From W0P28-013 sp964570565 (lineage in GTDB: Bacteria; Bacteroidota; Bacteroidia; Bacteroidales; Paludibacteraceae): a DNA stretch of 64,000 bases. Below are positions 27,581 through 36,912 of the stretch, piece after piece. Within the stretch, counting starts at the first letter, position 1; every line of letters starts with the position of its first letter. Below the pieces are notes generated by a model. It had not been told where the DNA came from. It did no database searches and was given only the letters and a program-made list of their open reading frames with translations. The stretch is from NCBI GenBank assembly GCA_964570565.1, contig CAZMYT010000003.1:62001-126000 (forward strand), in the 5' to 3' direction. A program made the position numbers and the translations under genes.

Positions 27581-28344
27581 TATTTATAAACATAACGTCC
27601 TTTTTTCTGAGTCACTTTGCCATACTCAATAGCACGTGTTGGGCAATGATGAATACACGATAAACATTGTGTACAATCCTCCTGCCACGTCGGTTTTCCA
27701 TTCACTAATTCAATCGTACCAATAGGACATAATTTAGCACACAAACCACAACTTGTACACGCATCGGTCACACTAAACGATTTGCTGCTCATCATGTGTT
27801 TACAAAACTGCGGATAAATCATACGCGATTTGATATATGGCAACGAACCACGGCGATAATGCGTCATCTGCGTATCTGTTTTTATAGCCTCTATTAGCTC
27901 TGGCAACACATGTTTGGCATCTGCTTTTTTCTGCTCTTCCAACGCTTTTGAATCGACATCAAAACCTGGAAATACAATGTAATTATTGGGCATTTGAACC
28001 GAATACACATGACGACTCGTCCACCCTTTCTGTGCCAACAAATAGTTCACTTGACGATCGGTATAACCACATTCGTCGCCACAAGTAAAGATAACAAATA
28101 CCGCTGGATGTGGATTATTGACAATCTGTAATCGTTCGATAAACTGCACCACCAAAGGCGGAATACCCCACGAATGAATGGGGAACACAAAACCAACATG
28201 CTCGGTAGCTCCAAGCTCGAACGTTGGTTTTGGCGCATCTGCTCCGTAATACGTCGCCATTGGCACAAGCGGTTCTACCAAAGCTGTAGAAACCGTTTCG
28301 GCCACCCACTTGGAATTGCCTGTACCCGAAAAATAACAGATCAT
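27580..28344 (-). CDS. EFR1 family ferrodoxin (flavodoxin-2x[4Fe-4S] fusion)
   Basis: A 254-residue fusion of an N-terminal flavodoxin-like domain (CYFSGTGNSKWVAE, the FMN phosphate loop) and a C-terminal bacterial ferredoxin with two [4Fe-4S] motifs (CTSCGLCAKLCP and CTQCLSCIHHCP). Proteins of this layout are called EFR1 family ferrodoxins and are presumed electron carriers in anaerobes; the partner is unknown. It begins 21 bases after ribE and its stop overlaps the next start. Adjacency to riboflavin synthase is consistent with flavin use but proves nothing. Confidence 0.88.
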   Translation of the reverse strand: MICYFSGTGNSKWVAETVSTALVEPLVPMATYYGADAPKPTFELGATEHVGFVFPIHSWGIPPLVVQFIERLQIVNNPHPAVFVIFTCGDECGYTDRQVNYLLAQKGWTSRHVYSVQMPNNYIVFPGFDVDSKALEEQKKADAKHVLPELIEAIKTDTQMTHYRRGSLPYIKSRMIYPQFCKHMMSSKSFSVTDACTSCGLCAKLCPIGTIELVNGKPTWQEDCTQCLSCIHHCPTRAIEYGKVTQKKGRYVYK

Positions 28345-28365
28345 AGTTGCTAAATTAAAAGTGAA

Positions 28366-28962
28366 TTATGCATGCATCCGTGCAATGTATTTTCCGATAA
28401 TGTCGAATTCCAAATTGACCACCGTGCCAGCTTCTATTTGGCAGAAATTGGTATGTTCAAAGGTGTAAGGAATAATCGCCACTTCGAAACTATTATCCGT
28501 TGGTGTACACACCGTAAGACTAACGCCATTTACGGTAACCGAACCTTTATCTACCGTGAGATAACCGCGTTTACGCCTATCGGGCGTGCTCTCATATTCA
28601 AAATGGAAATAGTAACTACCATCGGCATTGCGCACTTCGGTACACACCGCCGTTTGATCTACGTGACCTTGCACAATGTGTCCATCAAGGCGACCGTTCA
28701 TCATCATGCTGCGTTCGAGATTCACTTTGCTGCCCACTTTAAGGTTGCCTAAATTGGAGCAATCAAGCGTTTCCTTAATGGCAGTTACCGTATATTGGTC
28801 GCCATCCATAGCTACCACAGTTAAGCACACACCATTATGTGCCACACTTTGGTCAATTTTCAATTCGTTGGTAAATGAGCATCGCATAGTAATGTGCAAA
28901 TTCTCATTTTCTTTATGTAACGCTGTTACTACAGCCGCTTCTTCAATAATTCCTGAAAACAT
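28366..28962 (-). CDS. ribE: Riboflavin synthase
   Basis: Dismutates two molecules of 6,7-dimethyl-8-ribityllumazine to riboflavin. The 198-residue protein has two tandem lumazine-binding repeats: MFSGIIEE...HNGVCLTVV in the first and GRLDGHIVQGHVDQTA...VNGVSLTV in the second, the normal alpha-subunit architecture. It lies 36 bases after the dipeptidyl peptidase stop and 21 before the EFR1 gene. No FMN riboswitch-like sequence is seen in the short gap. Other rib genes are not in this window. Confidence 0.95.
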   Translation of the reverse strand: MFSGIIEEAAVVTALHKENENLHITMRCSFTNELKIDQSVAHNGVCLTVVAMDGDQYTVTAIKETLDCSNLGNLKVGSKVNLERSMMMNGRLDGHIVQGHVDQTAVCTEVRNADGSYYFHFEYESTPDRRKRGYLTVDKGSVTVNGVSLTVCTPTDNSFEVAIIPYTFEHTNFCQIEAGTVVNLEFDIIGKYIARMHA

Positions 28963-28998
28963 AGTTTTTAAAATTAAATGTGATACAAAAAAACACTC

Positions 28999-31047
28999 TT
29001 AATGTTTCACTGTCAATGGCGAATAATCGCGTGAATAACGCAAATGTTGTTCGGCATAACCTTCGGTATAATCAATAGAAAGGCCTGTAAATTTGCCATT
29101 TTTATCGAACGACGCTTTATAAACTGGGTTCACAAATCCTTTGTAAGGAGCGATTTTCAATTTTTCATAACGTGCTAACACTTCGGCATGCAATTTTGGA
29201 TCAACTTTAACCGCATAATCTTCCACAATTTTTTGTGCAGCGGCATAGTCGCCAGTCGATTTGATACGTTGAATTTCAGCCAAAAGTTCGCCTAAATGTT
29301 TCTGTACCAATTTATAATCGTTAATTACCACATAAGTTTTTCCGTTACGTACACGTAACTCTACCGCTTTGTCGGTAGCCGATTTTTGTAATACCCAGTT
29401 GGCGATTAATTGACGATTACGCATGTGTGATTCTTCAATATTTTTACCTGGCTCAATACGTGTCAATTGCGTCATCAAACCATTCATAAAATAGCTGTAA
29501 TATTGTGCTTTGTAAGCATCAGGATTGGTCAACAAACCTAATTGTTGCATCATTGGGTCGGCCATAAAATACAAACCAAACAAATCGGCACGTGCTTCTT
29601 CGATGGTAGCGCCATAGGCTTTCAAGGCATCAGCATCAACACCTGGCAATAATTTACCTGAACCGTGACCCAAACATTCGTGCAAATCGGTATGTAAATT
29701 GTCGGTTTGCATTTCGTGTGTATTCATCCAGTCGAGTTCGGTTTTGCTCCACGCAAATTCATCTCTGAAACCATTGCCATGCGATGCTTGGTCATATGCT
29801 TCAGTCAAATTTTCAATGGTGACCGATTTAGAACCATGAGATGCACGAATCCAGTTGGCATTTGGCAAGTTGATACCAATTGGGCTAGTTGGATAACAAT
29901 CGCCACCAAGCATAGCTGCGGTAATAACCTTAGCGGTAACACCTTTCACTTTCTCTTTTTTGAATTCATTGGCTACTGGCGAATGATTCTCGAACCATTG
30001 TGCATTGTCGCTTATAATGGTAGTACGTTTACTAGCCTCCACATTTTTGAAGTTAATAAGCGATTCCCAACTTGCTTTCATACCAAGTGGGTCGCCATAG
30101 GTTTCGGTAAATCCATTCACAAAGTCGATAGTAGACGCTGTATCTTCCACCCACAAAATAGCATATTCATCAAATGTTTTCAAGTTTCCTGTTTGGTTGA
30201 ACTCAATCAATTTTTGAATAGCACCACGTTGTTGGTCATTTTCAGCCACGGCTTTGGCTTTTTCGAGCCAATACACTACTTTTTCGAGTGCAGCAGAATA
30301 TAAACCACCCACTTTATAAACCTCTTCTTGTACCACGCCGTCCTTTTTCACCAATTTACTATTCAAACCATACGAAATTGGTTCTGGGTCGTTTTTCACT
30401 TTCATTTTGGCATAAAAATCTTCGGCCTCCACTTGTGTCACACCATCGTAGTAATTGCAAGCTGACGTCAACACTAAATCAGAACCGGCTTCTTGATTCA
30501 CACGTTTTGCATCTACAGTCGGATCAAAAATAACAGGTACCAAAGTAGCCAACAAGGTTTCTACCGTTTCGCCATCACGCAAAGGTAATTTTTCGGTTGG
30601 CAAAGCTTTTACAGCCGTTTCAAAATAGTTCTGTGAAAAAGTAGGCACAAATTTATCGCCACCATAGTGATGATGAATACCATTGGACACCCATACACGT
30701 TTCAAATACAATTCCAACGCTTTAAAATCGGCACTGGTTTTATCTTGTTTGGGGTCGGTATAAATGGCTTCCAACACCTGACGAATCGCCAAATTATATT
30801 TACCATTTTGGTCGTACAAAATATCGCGACCTTGTAAAGCTGCCTCGGTTAAATAGTACAACAGTTCTTGCTGTTGCAACGAAAGTTGTTCGATTTCGGG
30901 CACACGATAACGAAGAATTTGCAAATCGGCAAATTGCTCTACCGTGTAGTTAAAATCTTCAATTGCAGGTGTGGTCAGTGTTTGCTTATTGGCGCCACAA
31001 CTCGCCAAAACTAATGCTGTCATAGCCATTACAATGGATTTTTTCAT
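28999..31047 (-). CDS. Dipeptidyl peptidase III, peptidase family M49, predicted lipoprotein
   Basis: Zinc metallopeptidase that removes dipeptides from the N-terminus of oligopeptides. The metal site HECLGH (residues 456-461) has the Cys variant reported for Bacteroides DPP III; the second motif is EEARAD (483-488). At 682 aa the length is normal for bacterial M49. The N-terminus (KKSIVMAMTALVLASCGAN) is a lipoprotein signal with a lipobox ending at Cys18, so the enzyme should sit in the periplasm or outer membrane. A TAnnTTTG promoter lies 55 bases upstream. It heads a probable operon with ribE, the EFR1 gene, the Wzi-like gene and YgiQ. Confidence 0.94.
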   Translation of the reverse strand: MKKSIVMAMTALVLASCGANKQTLTTPAIEDFNYTVEQFADLQILRYRVPEIEQLSLQQQELLYYLTEAALQGRDILYDQNGKYNLAIRQVLEAIYTDPKQDKTSADFKALELYLKRVWVSNGIHHHYGGDKFVPTFSQNYFETAVKALPTEKLPLRDGETVETLLATLVPVIFDPTVDAKRVNQEAGSDLVLTSACNYYDGVTQVEAEDFYAKMKVKNDPEPISYGLNSKLVKKDGVVQEEVYKVGGLYSAALEKVVYWLEKAKAVAENDQQRGAIQKLIEFNQTGNLKTFDEYAILWVEDTASTIDFVNGFTETYGDPLGMKASWESLINFKNVEASKRTTIISDNAQWFENHSPVANEFKKEKVKGVTAKVITAAMLGGDCYPTSPIGINLPNANWIRASHGSKSVTIENLTEAYDQASHGNGFRDEFAWSKTELDWMNTHEMQTDNLHTDLHECLGHGSGKLLPGVDADALKAYGATIEEARADLFGLYFMADPMMQQLGLLTNPDAYKAQYYSYFMNGLMTQLTRIEPGKNIEESHMRNRQLIANWVLQKSATDKAVELRVRNGKTYVVINDYKLVQKHLGELLAEIQRIKSTGDYAAAQKIVEDYAVKVDPKLHAEVLARYEKLKIAPYKGFVNPVYKASFDKNGKFTGLSIDYTEGYAEQHLRYSRDYSPLTVKH

Positions 31048-31101
31048 AAGTCGTTTATTATTAGAGTTTTGTTTTCAATTTAATCTGTATAAACAGAACC
31101 A

Positions 31102-31109
31102 CAAAGATA
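31102..31109 (-). promoter_or_regulatory. -7 box for the DPP III operon
   Basis: Minus-strand TATCTTTG, 55 bases upstream of the DPP III ATG. Confidence 0.55.
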
Positions 31110-31248
31110 ACGATTTTCAGTGAAATAACCGCCAATTTACCACACCAGCCCCTATTTTGAGCCAATTTTACTATTAAATTGCTCAAAATCAGCAATGTAT
31201 TTTTTTTGTGTGCAAAAAAGTATACAGAAAGATATATAATACACTATA

Positions 31249-31278
31249 TTTGTCATCATTTAATTCGGTATAATTTTG
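31249..31278 (+). promoter_or_regulatory. Promoter of the TIGR01777 epimerase gene
   Basis: TTTG (31249-31252) followed after 18 bases by TAATTTTG (31271-31278), 14 bases before the ATG. An overlapping TATATTTG at 31245-31252 could be an alternative -7 box. Confidence 0.55.
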
Positions 31279-31292
31279 CATAATAAACAATT

Positions 31293-32201
31293 ATGAAAAC
31301 CGTACTTATTACAGGTGGAACAGGCCTCATTGGACGCCAGTTGGCCAACCAACTACGCGCCAAAGGTTATCGTGTGACGCTGCTGAGCCGCACGCCAAAT
31401 CCACATGCTGAATTCACCACTTACGGTTGGAATCATGATACCGGTTGTATTGACGTACAAGCCATAGCGGAAGCGGACTACATCATCCATTTGGCTGGCG
31501 CCAATTTGGGTGAAAAACGGTGGACGCCCAAACGCCAACAAGAAATTGTAGACAGCCGTGTCAAAAGTGGGGAGCTGTTATACCACGCACTGAAAACCGA
31601 AAAACACCACGTCAAAGCATTCATTTCGGCATCGGCCATTGGCTATTACGGGGCACAAACCACTGACCAAATTTTCACCGAAACCGACGCGCCAGCCACC
31701 GATTTCTTGGGAACAACCTGCCGCCAATGGGAACAAGTGGCGCACCAAATCGCCACATTAGGCATTCGCACCGTGCTACTACGCACGGGCGTGGTACTTG
31801 CGCCCAACGAAGGCGCATTAGCTAAACTCCGCATTCCAGTAGCGTTGGGCATTGGGTCGGCACTGGGCACTGGAAACCAATACGTGCCTTGGATTCACCA
31901 CAACGACATTTGTGGGATTTACCTCAAAGCACTCGAAGATGCCACCATGCACGGCGCGTACAACGCCGTGGCGCCCACACACACCACCAACTACCAACTC
32001 ACCAAAACACTCGCCAACGTGTTACATAAACCATTTTGGTTTCCACGCGTACCAGCGTTTGCACTTCGCCTGCTCCTTGGCGACATGGCAGCCATGCTAC
32101 TCGAAGGCAGCCGTGTATCGAGCCAAAAACTAAGAGACGCGGGCTACCACTTTCAATTTACACAATTAGAAGCCGCTCTACGTGATGTAATCACAAAATA
32201 A
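31293..32201 (+). CDS. TIGR01777 family NAD(P)-binding epimerase-like protein
   Basis: A 302-residue extended SDR-fold protein of the YfcH/TIGR01777 family, found widely but without a proven reaction. The NAD(P) loop is GGTGLIG (residues 8-14). Other signatures are ADYIIHLAGANLGEKRWTP, SASAIGYYG with the SDR Tyr, and a C-terminal domain (DUF1731-like) with GSRVSSQKLRDAGY. The coding strand is markedly C-rich compared with genes on either side, most clearly in the last third. It has its own promoter and no clear terminator before the AAA ATPase leader. Confidence 0.92.
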   Translation: MKTVLITGGTGLIGRQLANQLRAKGYRVTLLSRTPNPHAEFTTYGWNHDTGCIDVQAIAEADYIIHLAGANLGEKRWTPKRQQEIVDSRVKSGELLYHALKTEKHHVKAFISASAIGYYGAQTTDQIFTETDAPATDFLGTTCRQWEQVAHQIATLGIRTVLLRTGVVLAPNEGALAKLRIPVALGIGSALGTGNQYVPWIHHNDICGIYLKALEDATMHGAYNAVAPTHTTNYQLTKTLANVLHKPFWFPRVPAFALRLLLGDMAAMLLEGSRVSSQKLRDAGYHFQFTQLEAALRDVITK

Positions 32202-32258
32202 TAAAAGAAAAAAGTGTTAATATTGAAAAAAAGAAATACATTTGTAGGAAATAACTAG

Positions 32259-32289
32259 TTACGAATATAAAAGACGGAAATATTCGTAA
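32259..32289. repeat. 10-bp inverted repeat with 11-base loop
   Basis: TTACGAATAT (32259-32268) and ATATTCGTAA (32280-32289). The flanking ACTAGT sequences at 32254-32259 and 32301-32306 could extend the structure with an asymmetric internal loop. No T-run follows, so it does not look like a terminator. Confidence 0.6.
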
Positions 32290-32295
32290 ATAAAA

Positions 32296-32309
32296 TGTTA
32301 CTAGTAACA
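32296..32309. repeat. 14-bp perfect palindrome
   Basis: TGTTACTAGTAACA is fully self-complementary and shares the ACTAGT core and GTTAC arms with TAACTAGTTAC at 32252-32262, as expected for paired dimeric repressor sites. Confidence 0.55.
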
Positions 32310-32372
32310 CCTTAAAAAGTTAATTTTACTCAATTACAACATAAATTCAATAAAAAGGATTGCCATTATCAC

Positions 32373-32390
32373 CAAAAGTATATACTTTTG
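32373..32390. promoter_or_regulatory. 18-bp palindromic promoter/operator
   Basis: CAAAAGTATATACTTTTG is a perfect 18-bp palindrome whose right half is a consensus -7 box (TACTTTTG, 32383-32390), 33 bases before the AAA ATPase ATG. The left half is the same box on the minus strand. It may be an operator overlapping the promoter, or a bidirectional promoter. Confidence 0.6.
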
Positions 32391-32423
32391 TAGAAAAATA
32401 ACACAAAACAAAATATTTGGATT

Positions 32424-33695
32424 ATGATTATCGAATTCTCTATAAAAAATTATCGCTCAGTCAATAATAAGCAATCGTTTTCAATGATTGCAAGTGGAGC
32501 TAGAAGTAAATCTGAGAATACATTCAACATTGAACTAGCCAATGGTACAGAGATAAAATTAATTAAAACTGCCGGCATTTTTGGAGCAAATGCATCAGGA
32601 AAATCTAATATAATCAGAGCATTCTTTGAATTAAAGAAATGCATTATTGAATCATCAAATATTGATATTGATAAACCAATACCCGCATATGACCCTTTCT
32701 TGTTTAATACTGAATCAATTAATCAGCCAACAGAGTTTGAATTAATATTTATAACAAAAGCGAGGAATAAATTTAAATATAAACTAGTACTGGGTAAAGA
32801 CGAGATATTAGAGGAGACACTACATCATTTCCCATCAAAACAGGCACAAATTGTCTTTAAAAGAGGCATCGAAAGAAAAAAGGAAGACAGCAATATTCAT
32901 ATTGGAGAATTAGGAAAGAACTTTAATTACAAAAGAATTGAAATTTTTAAAAAATTACCATTAATCTCCTATTTTGGGAAAGCAGAAAATTACCACACAA
33001 CTATATCACCTGTTTATTCATACTTTAATGAACTTGAAGTGTGGAATGTAACTGAAAGCAATTGGGTGAGACGCTTATCCAATCACATAAAAACGACAAT
33101 GCAAAATTCTGAAAATAAGTCATTAGCAAATCAAATAGAAAAAATAATACTATCTGCTGACACCCAAATTCAGTCTTTAATAATTGACTCAGAAAAGTTA
33201 GTGAATGAAGCAGATGTAATTTCCATTGATGGGAAACAGAATATTAGGATAAGAAAGAATGAAATATTATTTGGAGAACATAACATATACAAATCAAATA
33301 AAAAAGTGTCTACGTACGCATTACCTTTTATGGAAGAATCCTTTGGAACAAATAAATTGTTTGCACTAAGTGGATTAATCGTAAAGACAATTAACAATGG
33401 GGGAGTAATATTTTTTGATGAATTAGATAGCAGTTTACATCCTTTTTTAACTGAATTATTAATTAAATATTTTCAAAGTAATCAGAAAAATAACTCTCAA
33501 CTAATTTTCACAACACACGAAACATTTATACAAAAGGATTTGCGTACGGACCAAATATGGTTCGCTCAAAAAAATCAATTTGGGGAGACAGAATTATTTT
33601 CAGCACAAGACTTTGATGGAGTAAGAGAAGATATCCCTTTTGAAAAATGGTATCTTGGAGGTAAATTTGGAGCAATCCCTTATGTCAAAGAATAA
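32424..33695 (+). CDS. AAA family ATPase (AAA_15/AAA_21, AbiLi-like)
   Basis: A 423-residue SMC/ABC-like ATPase of the kind found in two-gene phage-defence units. The Walker A is GANASGKS (54-61), the Walker B VIFFDELD (328-335) is followed by the D-loop-like SSLHP, and the H-loop His is in TTHE (His365). The N-terminus IIEFSIKNYRSVNNKQ is typical of the family. It is followed after 17 bases by a RloB gene, the partner in AbiL-type abortive-infection systems. Arginine is mostly AGA here while flanking housekeeping genes use CGT/CGC, and the gene is more AT-rich than its surroundings, so recent acquisition is likely. Defence function is inferred from family and pairing. Confidence 0.88.
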   Translation: MIIEFSIKNYRSVNNKQSFSMIASGARSKSENTFNIELANGTEIKLIKTAGIFGANASGKSNIIRAFFELKKCIIESSNIDIDKPIPAYDPFLFNTESINQPTEFELIFITKARNKFKYKLVLGKDEILEETLHHFPSKQAQIVFKRGIERKKEDSNIHIGELGKNFNYKRIEIFKKLPLISYFGKAENYHTTISPVYSYFNELEVWNVTESNWVRRLSNHIKTTMQNSENKSLANQIEKIILSADTQIQSLIIDSEKLVNEADVISIDGKQNIRIRKNEILFGEHNIYKSNKKVSTYALPFMEESFGTNKLFALSGLIVKTINNGGVIFFDELDSSLHPFLTELLIKYFQSNQKNNSQLIFTTHETFIQKDLRTDQIWFAQKNQFGETELFSAQDFDGVREDIPFEKWYLGGKFGAIPYVKE

Positions 33696-33712
33696 ATTAA
33701 ATAAAATTCTTT

Positions 33713-34570
33713 ATGGCAAAAAAGAAGCTACCCAAAAGTATACTAATTGTCTGCGAAGGAACCAAAACAGAACACGATTATTTTGAATACATCGCAAAAA
33801 ACATTTCGATTCCTAGGGGCGTTTGGAACATCGTTGATGTTTGTGATAACAACACCCTTCCCAGTGATTTTCCAATACCATCATCTACAGAATTAGGGAA
33901 CAGAAAAAAACGTTGCTTTATAAATCCGAATAAAAGAAAGATTAGCGCTCCCAATGTTCTAAAAGAATTATGTATAGATATTTATGGAGAAAAAGATGCT
34001 TTTGAAAAATACGACAACATTAAAGCCGTCCCATTACGTTATGTAGCACAAGCTCAGTTAATTGAAAAAAGACAGCAAATGTATGATGAACTATGGGCTG
34101 TTTTTGATAAAGACAAACACACTCACCATGAAGAAGCCTTCAAAAAAGCTCAAAAAGAAATAAATAATAAAAAAGTTCAAATCGGATTTTCAAGTAGATC
34201 ATTTGAACACTGGTTAATACTTCACTTCGAAAAAATTAATAGACCATTTTTGAAAAGTGAGTGTAAAAATGAAAAAGGAGTTTCATTAGATTGTGATTCT
34301 ACTCAAGGTTGCGAAGGAGAAACCTGTCTTGTTGGTTACATTAAGACACATACCCCATTGGTTAATTATCAAAAAAGTAATAACCCAAATGAATTAGAAG
34401 CAATGATGAGTGTATTATTACAACCAGAAAATCTACAACAAGCTTTTCAAAATGCAATCTGGTTAAGGGATGAAATTCAAAAAGACCCTTCTATTAAAGA
34501 TAAAAAATGTTATGAATTAAATCCTTATACAGATGTTGATGTTTTAGTTAAAAGACTAATTGAAACGTAG
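33713..34570 (+). CDS. RloB-like TOPRIM-fold protein (AbiLii-like)
   Basis: A 285-residue protein of the RloB family, first noted in type I restriction loci and also known as AbiLii. It has the TOPRIM-type acidic sites: CEGTKTE (14-20) after a hydrophobic strand, FDKDKH (131-136), and the family block SRSFEHWLILHFE (161-173). RloB/AbiLii is thought to be the effector nuclease partnered with the AAA ATPase. Two segments look like insertions: a basic stretch (about 60-100) and a four-cysteine cluster (C184, C194, C200, C205) that could bind zinc. It shares the AT-rich, AGA-rich composition of the upstream ATPase. Nuclease activity is inferred. Confidence 0.85.
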   Translation: MAKKKLPKSILIVCEGTKTEHDYFEYIAKNISIPRGVWNIVDVCDNNTLPSDFPIPSSTELGNRKKRCFINPNKRKISAPNVLKELCIDIYGEKDAFEKYDNIKAVPLRYVAQAQLIEKRQQMYDELWAVFDKDKHTHHEEAFKKAQKEINNKKVQIGFSSRSFEHWLILHFEKINRPFLKSECKNEKGVSLDCDSTQGCEGETCLVGYIKTHTPLVNYQKSNNPNELEAMMSVLLQPENLQQAFQNAIWLRDEIQKDPSIKDKKCYELNPYTDVDVLVKRLIET

Positions 34571-34612
34571 TAATAGTTCATAGACAATAACAAATAAACA
34601 CAACAAACAACC

Positions 34613-34816
34613 ATGAGAAAATTACAACTCATTAGCATTATTTTGTTTGCCATTAGTTTTGGTACTTATTTAGTGTGGCGGTTTGTATTACCACTACCCG
34701 ATTGGTGCATGCGTGCAGCAGGCATTCTGATGTTGGTAACCATTTTTACCAGCGTATTCAGTTCGGTGCGCCTCAACCTCACCAAAAACAACGCACAAAA
34801 AGGCGGCAAAAAATAG
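34613..34816 (+). CDS. Small hypothetical membrane protein
   Basis: A 67-residue protein with two predicted membrane helices (about 5-22 and 33-52), a short Pro-Leu-Pro turn between them, and a basic tail ending KGGKK. No family is recognised. It starts 42 bases after the RloB stop, so it might be read with the defence unit, but its codon use (CGC, GTG, CTC) resembles the downstream rarA more than the AT-rich pair. A separate promoter for rarA lies after it. Probably a real core-genome small protein. Confidence 0.65.
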   Translation: MRKLQLISIILFAISFGTYLVWRFVLPLPDWCMRAAGILMLVTIFTSVFSSVRLNLTKNNAQKGGKK

Positions 34817-34837
34817 GCACAAACTAAAAAAATGGAC

Positions 34838-34845
34838 TAACTTTG
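34838..34845 (+). promoter_or_regulatory. -7 box for rarA
   Basis: TAACTTTG, 26 bases before the rarA ATG. Confidence 0.6.
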
Positions 34846-34871
34846 CATTTTACAAACGTTGCACATAAGTT

Positions 34872-36130
<1,259 letters not shown>

Positions 36131-36131
<1 letters not shown>

Positions 36132-36165
36132 AAAAACGTTTCATGAAATTCATGAAACGTTTTTT
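36131..36165. terminator. Bidirectional terminator
   Basis: A 15-bp perfect stem AAAAAACGTTTCATG / CATGAAACGTTTTTT with a 5-base loop, between converging rarA and ftsE. Confidence 0.92.
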
Positions 36166-36184
36166 AGGTTCAAATCAAGGTTTT

Positions 36185-36901
36185 TTAAACCTCTTCTTCT
36201 ATAATTTCTTCCAATTCCGAAACCGACGCTACTGGTTTGTTGACTTCGGTAAATGTTTCGTCCTCGCAATAGAACACGCGACCAGGATACAAATCTAAAA
36301 AGGTGTGATTATGCGTTGCCATTAATACGCTGGTACCGCCACGCGAAATTTCGTACAACAACGAGATTAACTCTTTAGCCGTTACAGGGTCGAGATTTCC
36401 CGTAGGTTCGTCGGCCACAATGAGTTCTGGTGAATTGAGCAAAGCGCGTGCAATCACAATACGTTGTTGCTCGCCACCCGATAGTTGATGTGGACGTTTG
36501 TAGCCTTTTTTAGTCATCCCCACAATAGACAACACCAAATCAATTTGTTCCGAAATTTTACGTTTGTCAGTCCAACCTGTAGCTTTCAACACGAACTCCA
36601 AATTTTGATTCACAGTGCGGTCGCCCAACAATTGAAAATCCTGAAAGATGATACCAATTTTACGACGTAAAAAGGGAATTTCAGAACGCTTAATGGTGGA
36701 CATATCGTATTGGAACACGTGTGCTTCACCTTTTTTTATAGGGATTTCGGCATACAATGATTTGAGCAATGTACTTTTGCCGCTACCCACTTTGCCTAAC
36801 AGATACACAAATTCGCCACGTTCTACGTGGAAATTGATATCGCGCAACACTACCAATTCTTCTTGGCAAACATCGACGTGTTTATAATTGACTAAACTCA
36901 T
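36185..36901 (-). CDS. ftsE: Cell division ATP-binding protein FtsE
   Basis: ABC ATPase that, with the membrane protein FtsX, activates peptidoglycan hydrolases at the division site. The 238-residue protein has Walker A GKVGSGKST, the Q-loop IIFQDFQLLGDRTV, the ABC signature LSGGEQQR, Walker B LIVADEPTGNLDP and the H-loop MATHNH. The GKVGSGKS form and the short RTVNQNLEF segment are typical of Bacteroidota FtsE. No ftsX is adjacent, which is usual in this phylum. It lies 57 bases after the cyclophilin stop, and this gap contains copy B of a degenerate octamer repeat. Confidence 0.9.
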   Translation of the reverse strand: MSLVNYKHVDVCQEELVVLRDINFHVERGEFVYLLGKVGSGKSTLLKSLYAEIPIKKGEAHVFQYDMSTIKRSEIPFLRRKIGIIFQDFQLLGDRTVNQNLEFVLKATGWTDKRKISEQIDLVLSIVGMTKKGYKRPHQLSGGEQQRIVIARALLNSPELIVADEPTGNLDPVTAKELISLLYEISRGGTSVLMATHNHTFLDLYPGRVFYCEDETFTEVNKPVASVSELEEIIEEEV

Positions 36902-36912
36902 AGTTTACTAAC

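Larger units (their letters stand above)
32202..32423 (+). other. Palindrome-rich leader of the AbiL-like unit
   Basis: About 220 bases with no credible reading frame but dense symmetry. It contains a first promoter box TACATTTG (32237-32244), a 10-bp palindrome TAACTAGTTA (32252-32261), a 10-bp inverted repeat TTACGAATAT / ATATTCGTAA with an 11-base loop (32259-32289), a 14-bp palindrome TGTTACTAGTAACA (32296-32309), and an 18-bp palindrome at the second promoter box (32373-32390). If transcription starts near 32250, the leader RNA would fold into at least one strong hairpin. These could be operators for an autoregulator, a structured leader or small RNA, or remnants of an insertion site; the sequence alone does not decide. 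Confidence 0.5.

Noticed and set aside
29707..30303. 198-codon plus-strand frame
   Set aside because: Fully inside and antisense to the dipeptidyl peptidase III gene, with no family features; a shadow of that gene's codon pattern.
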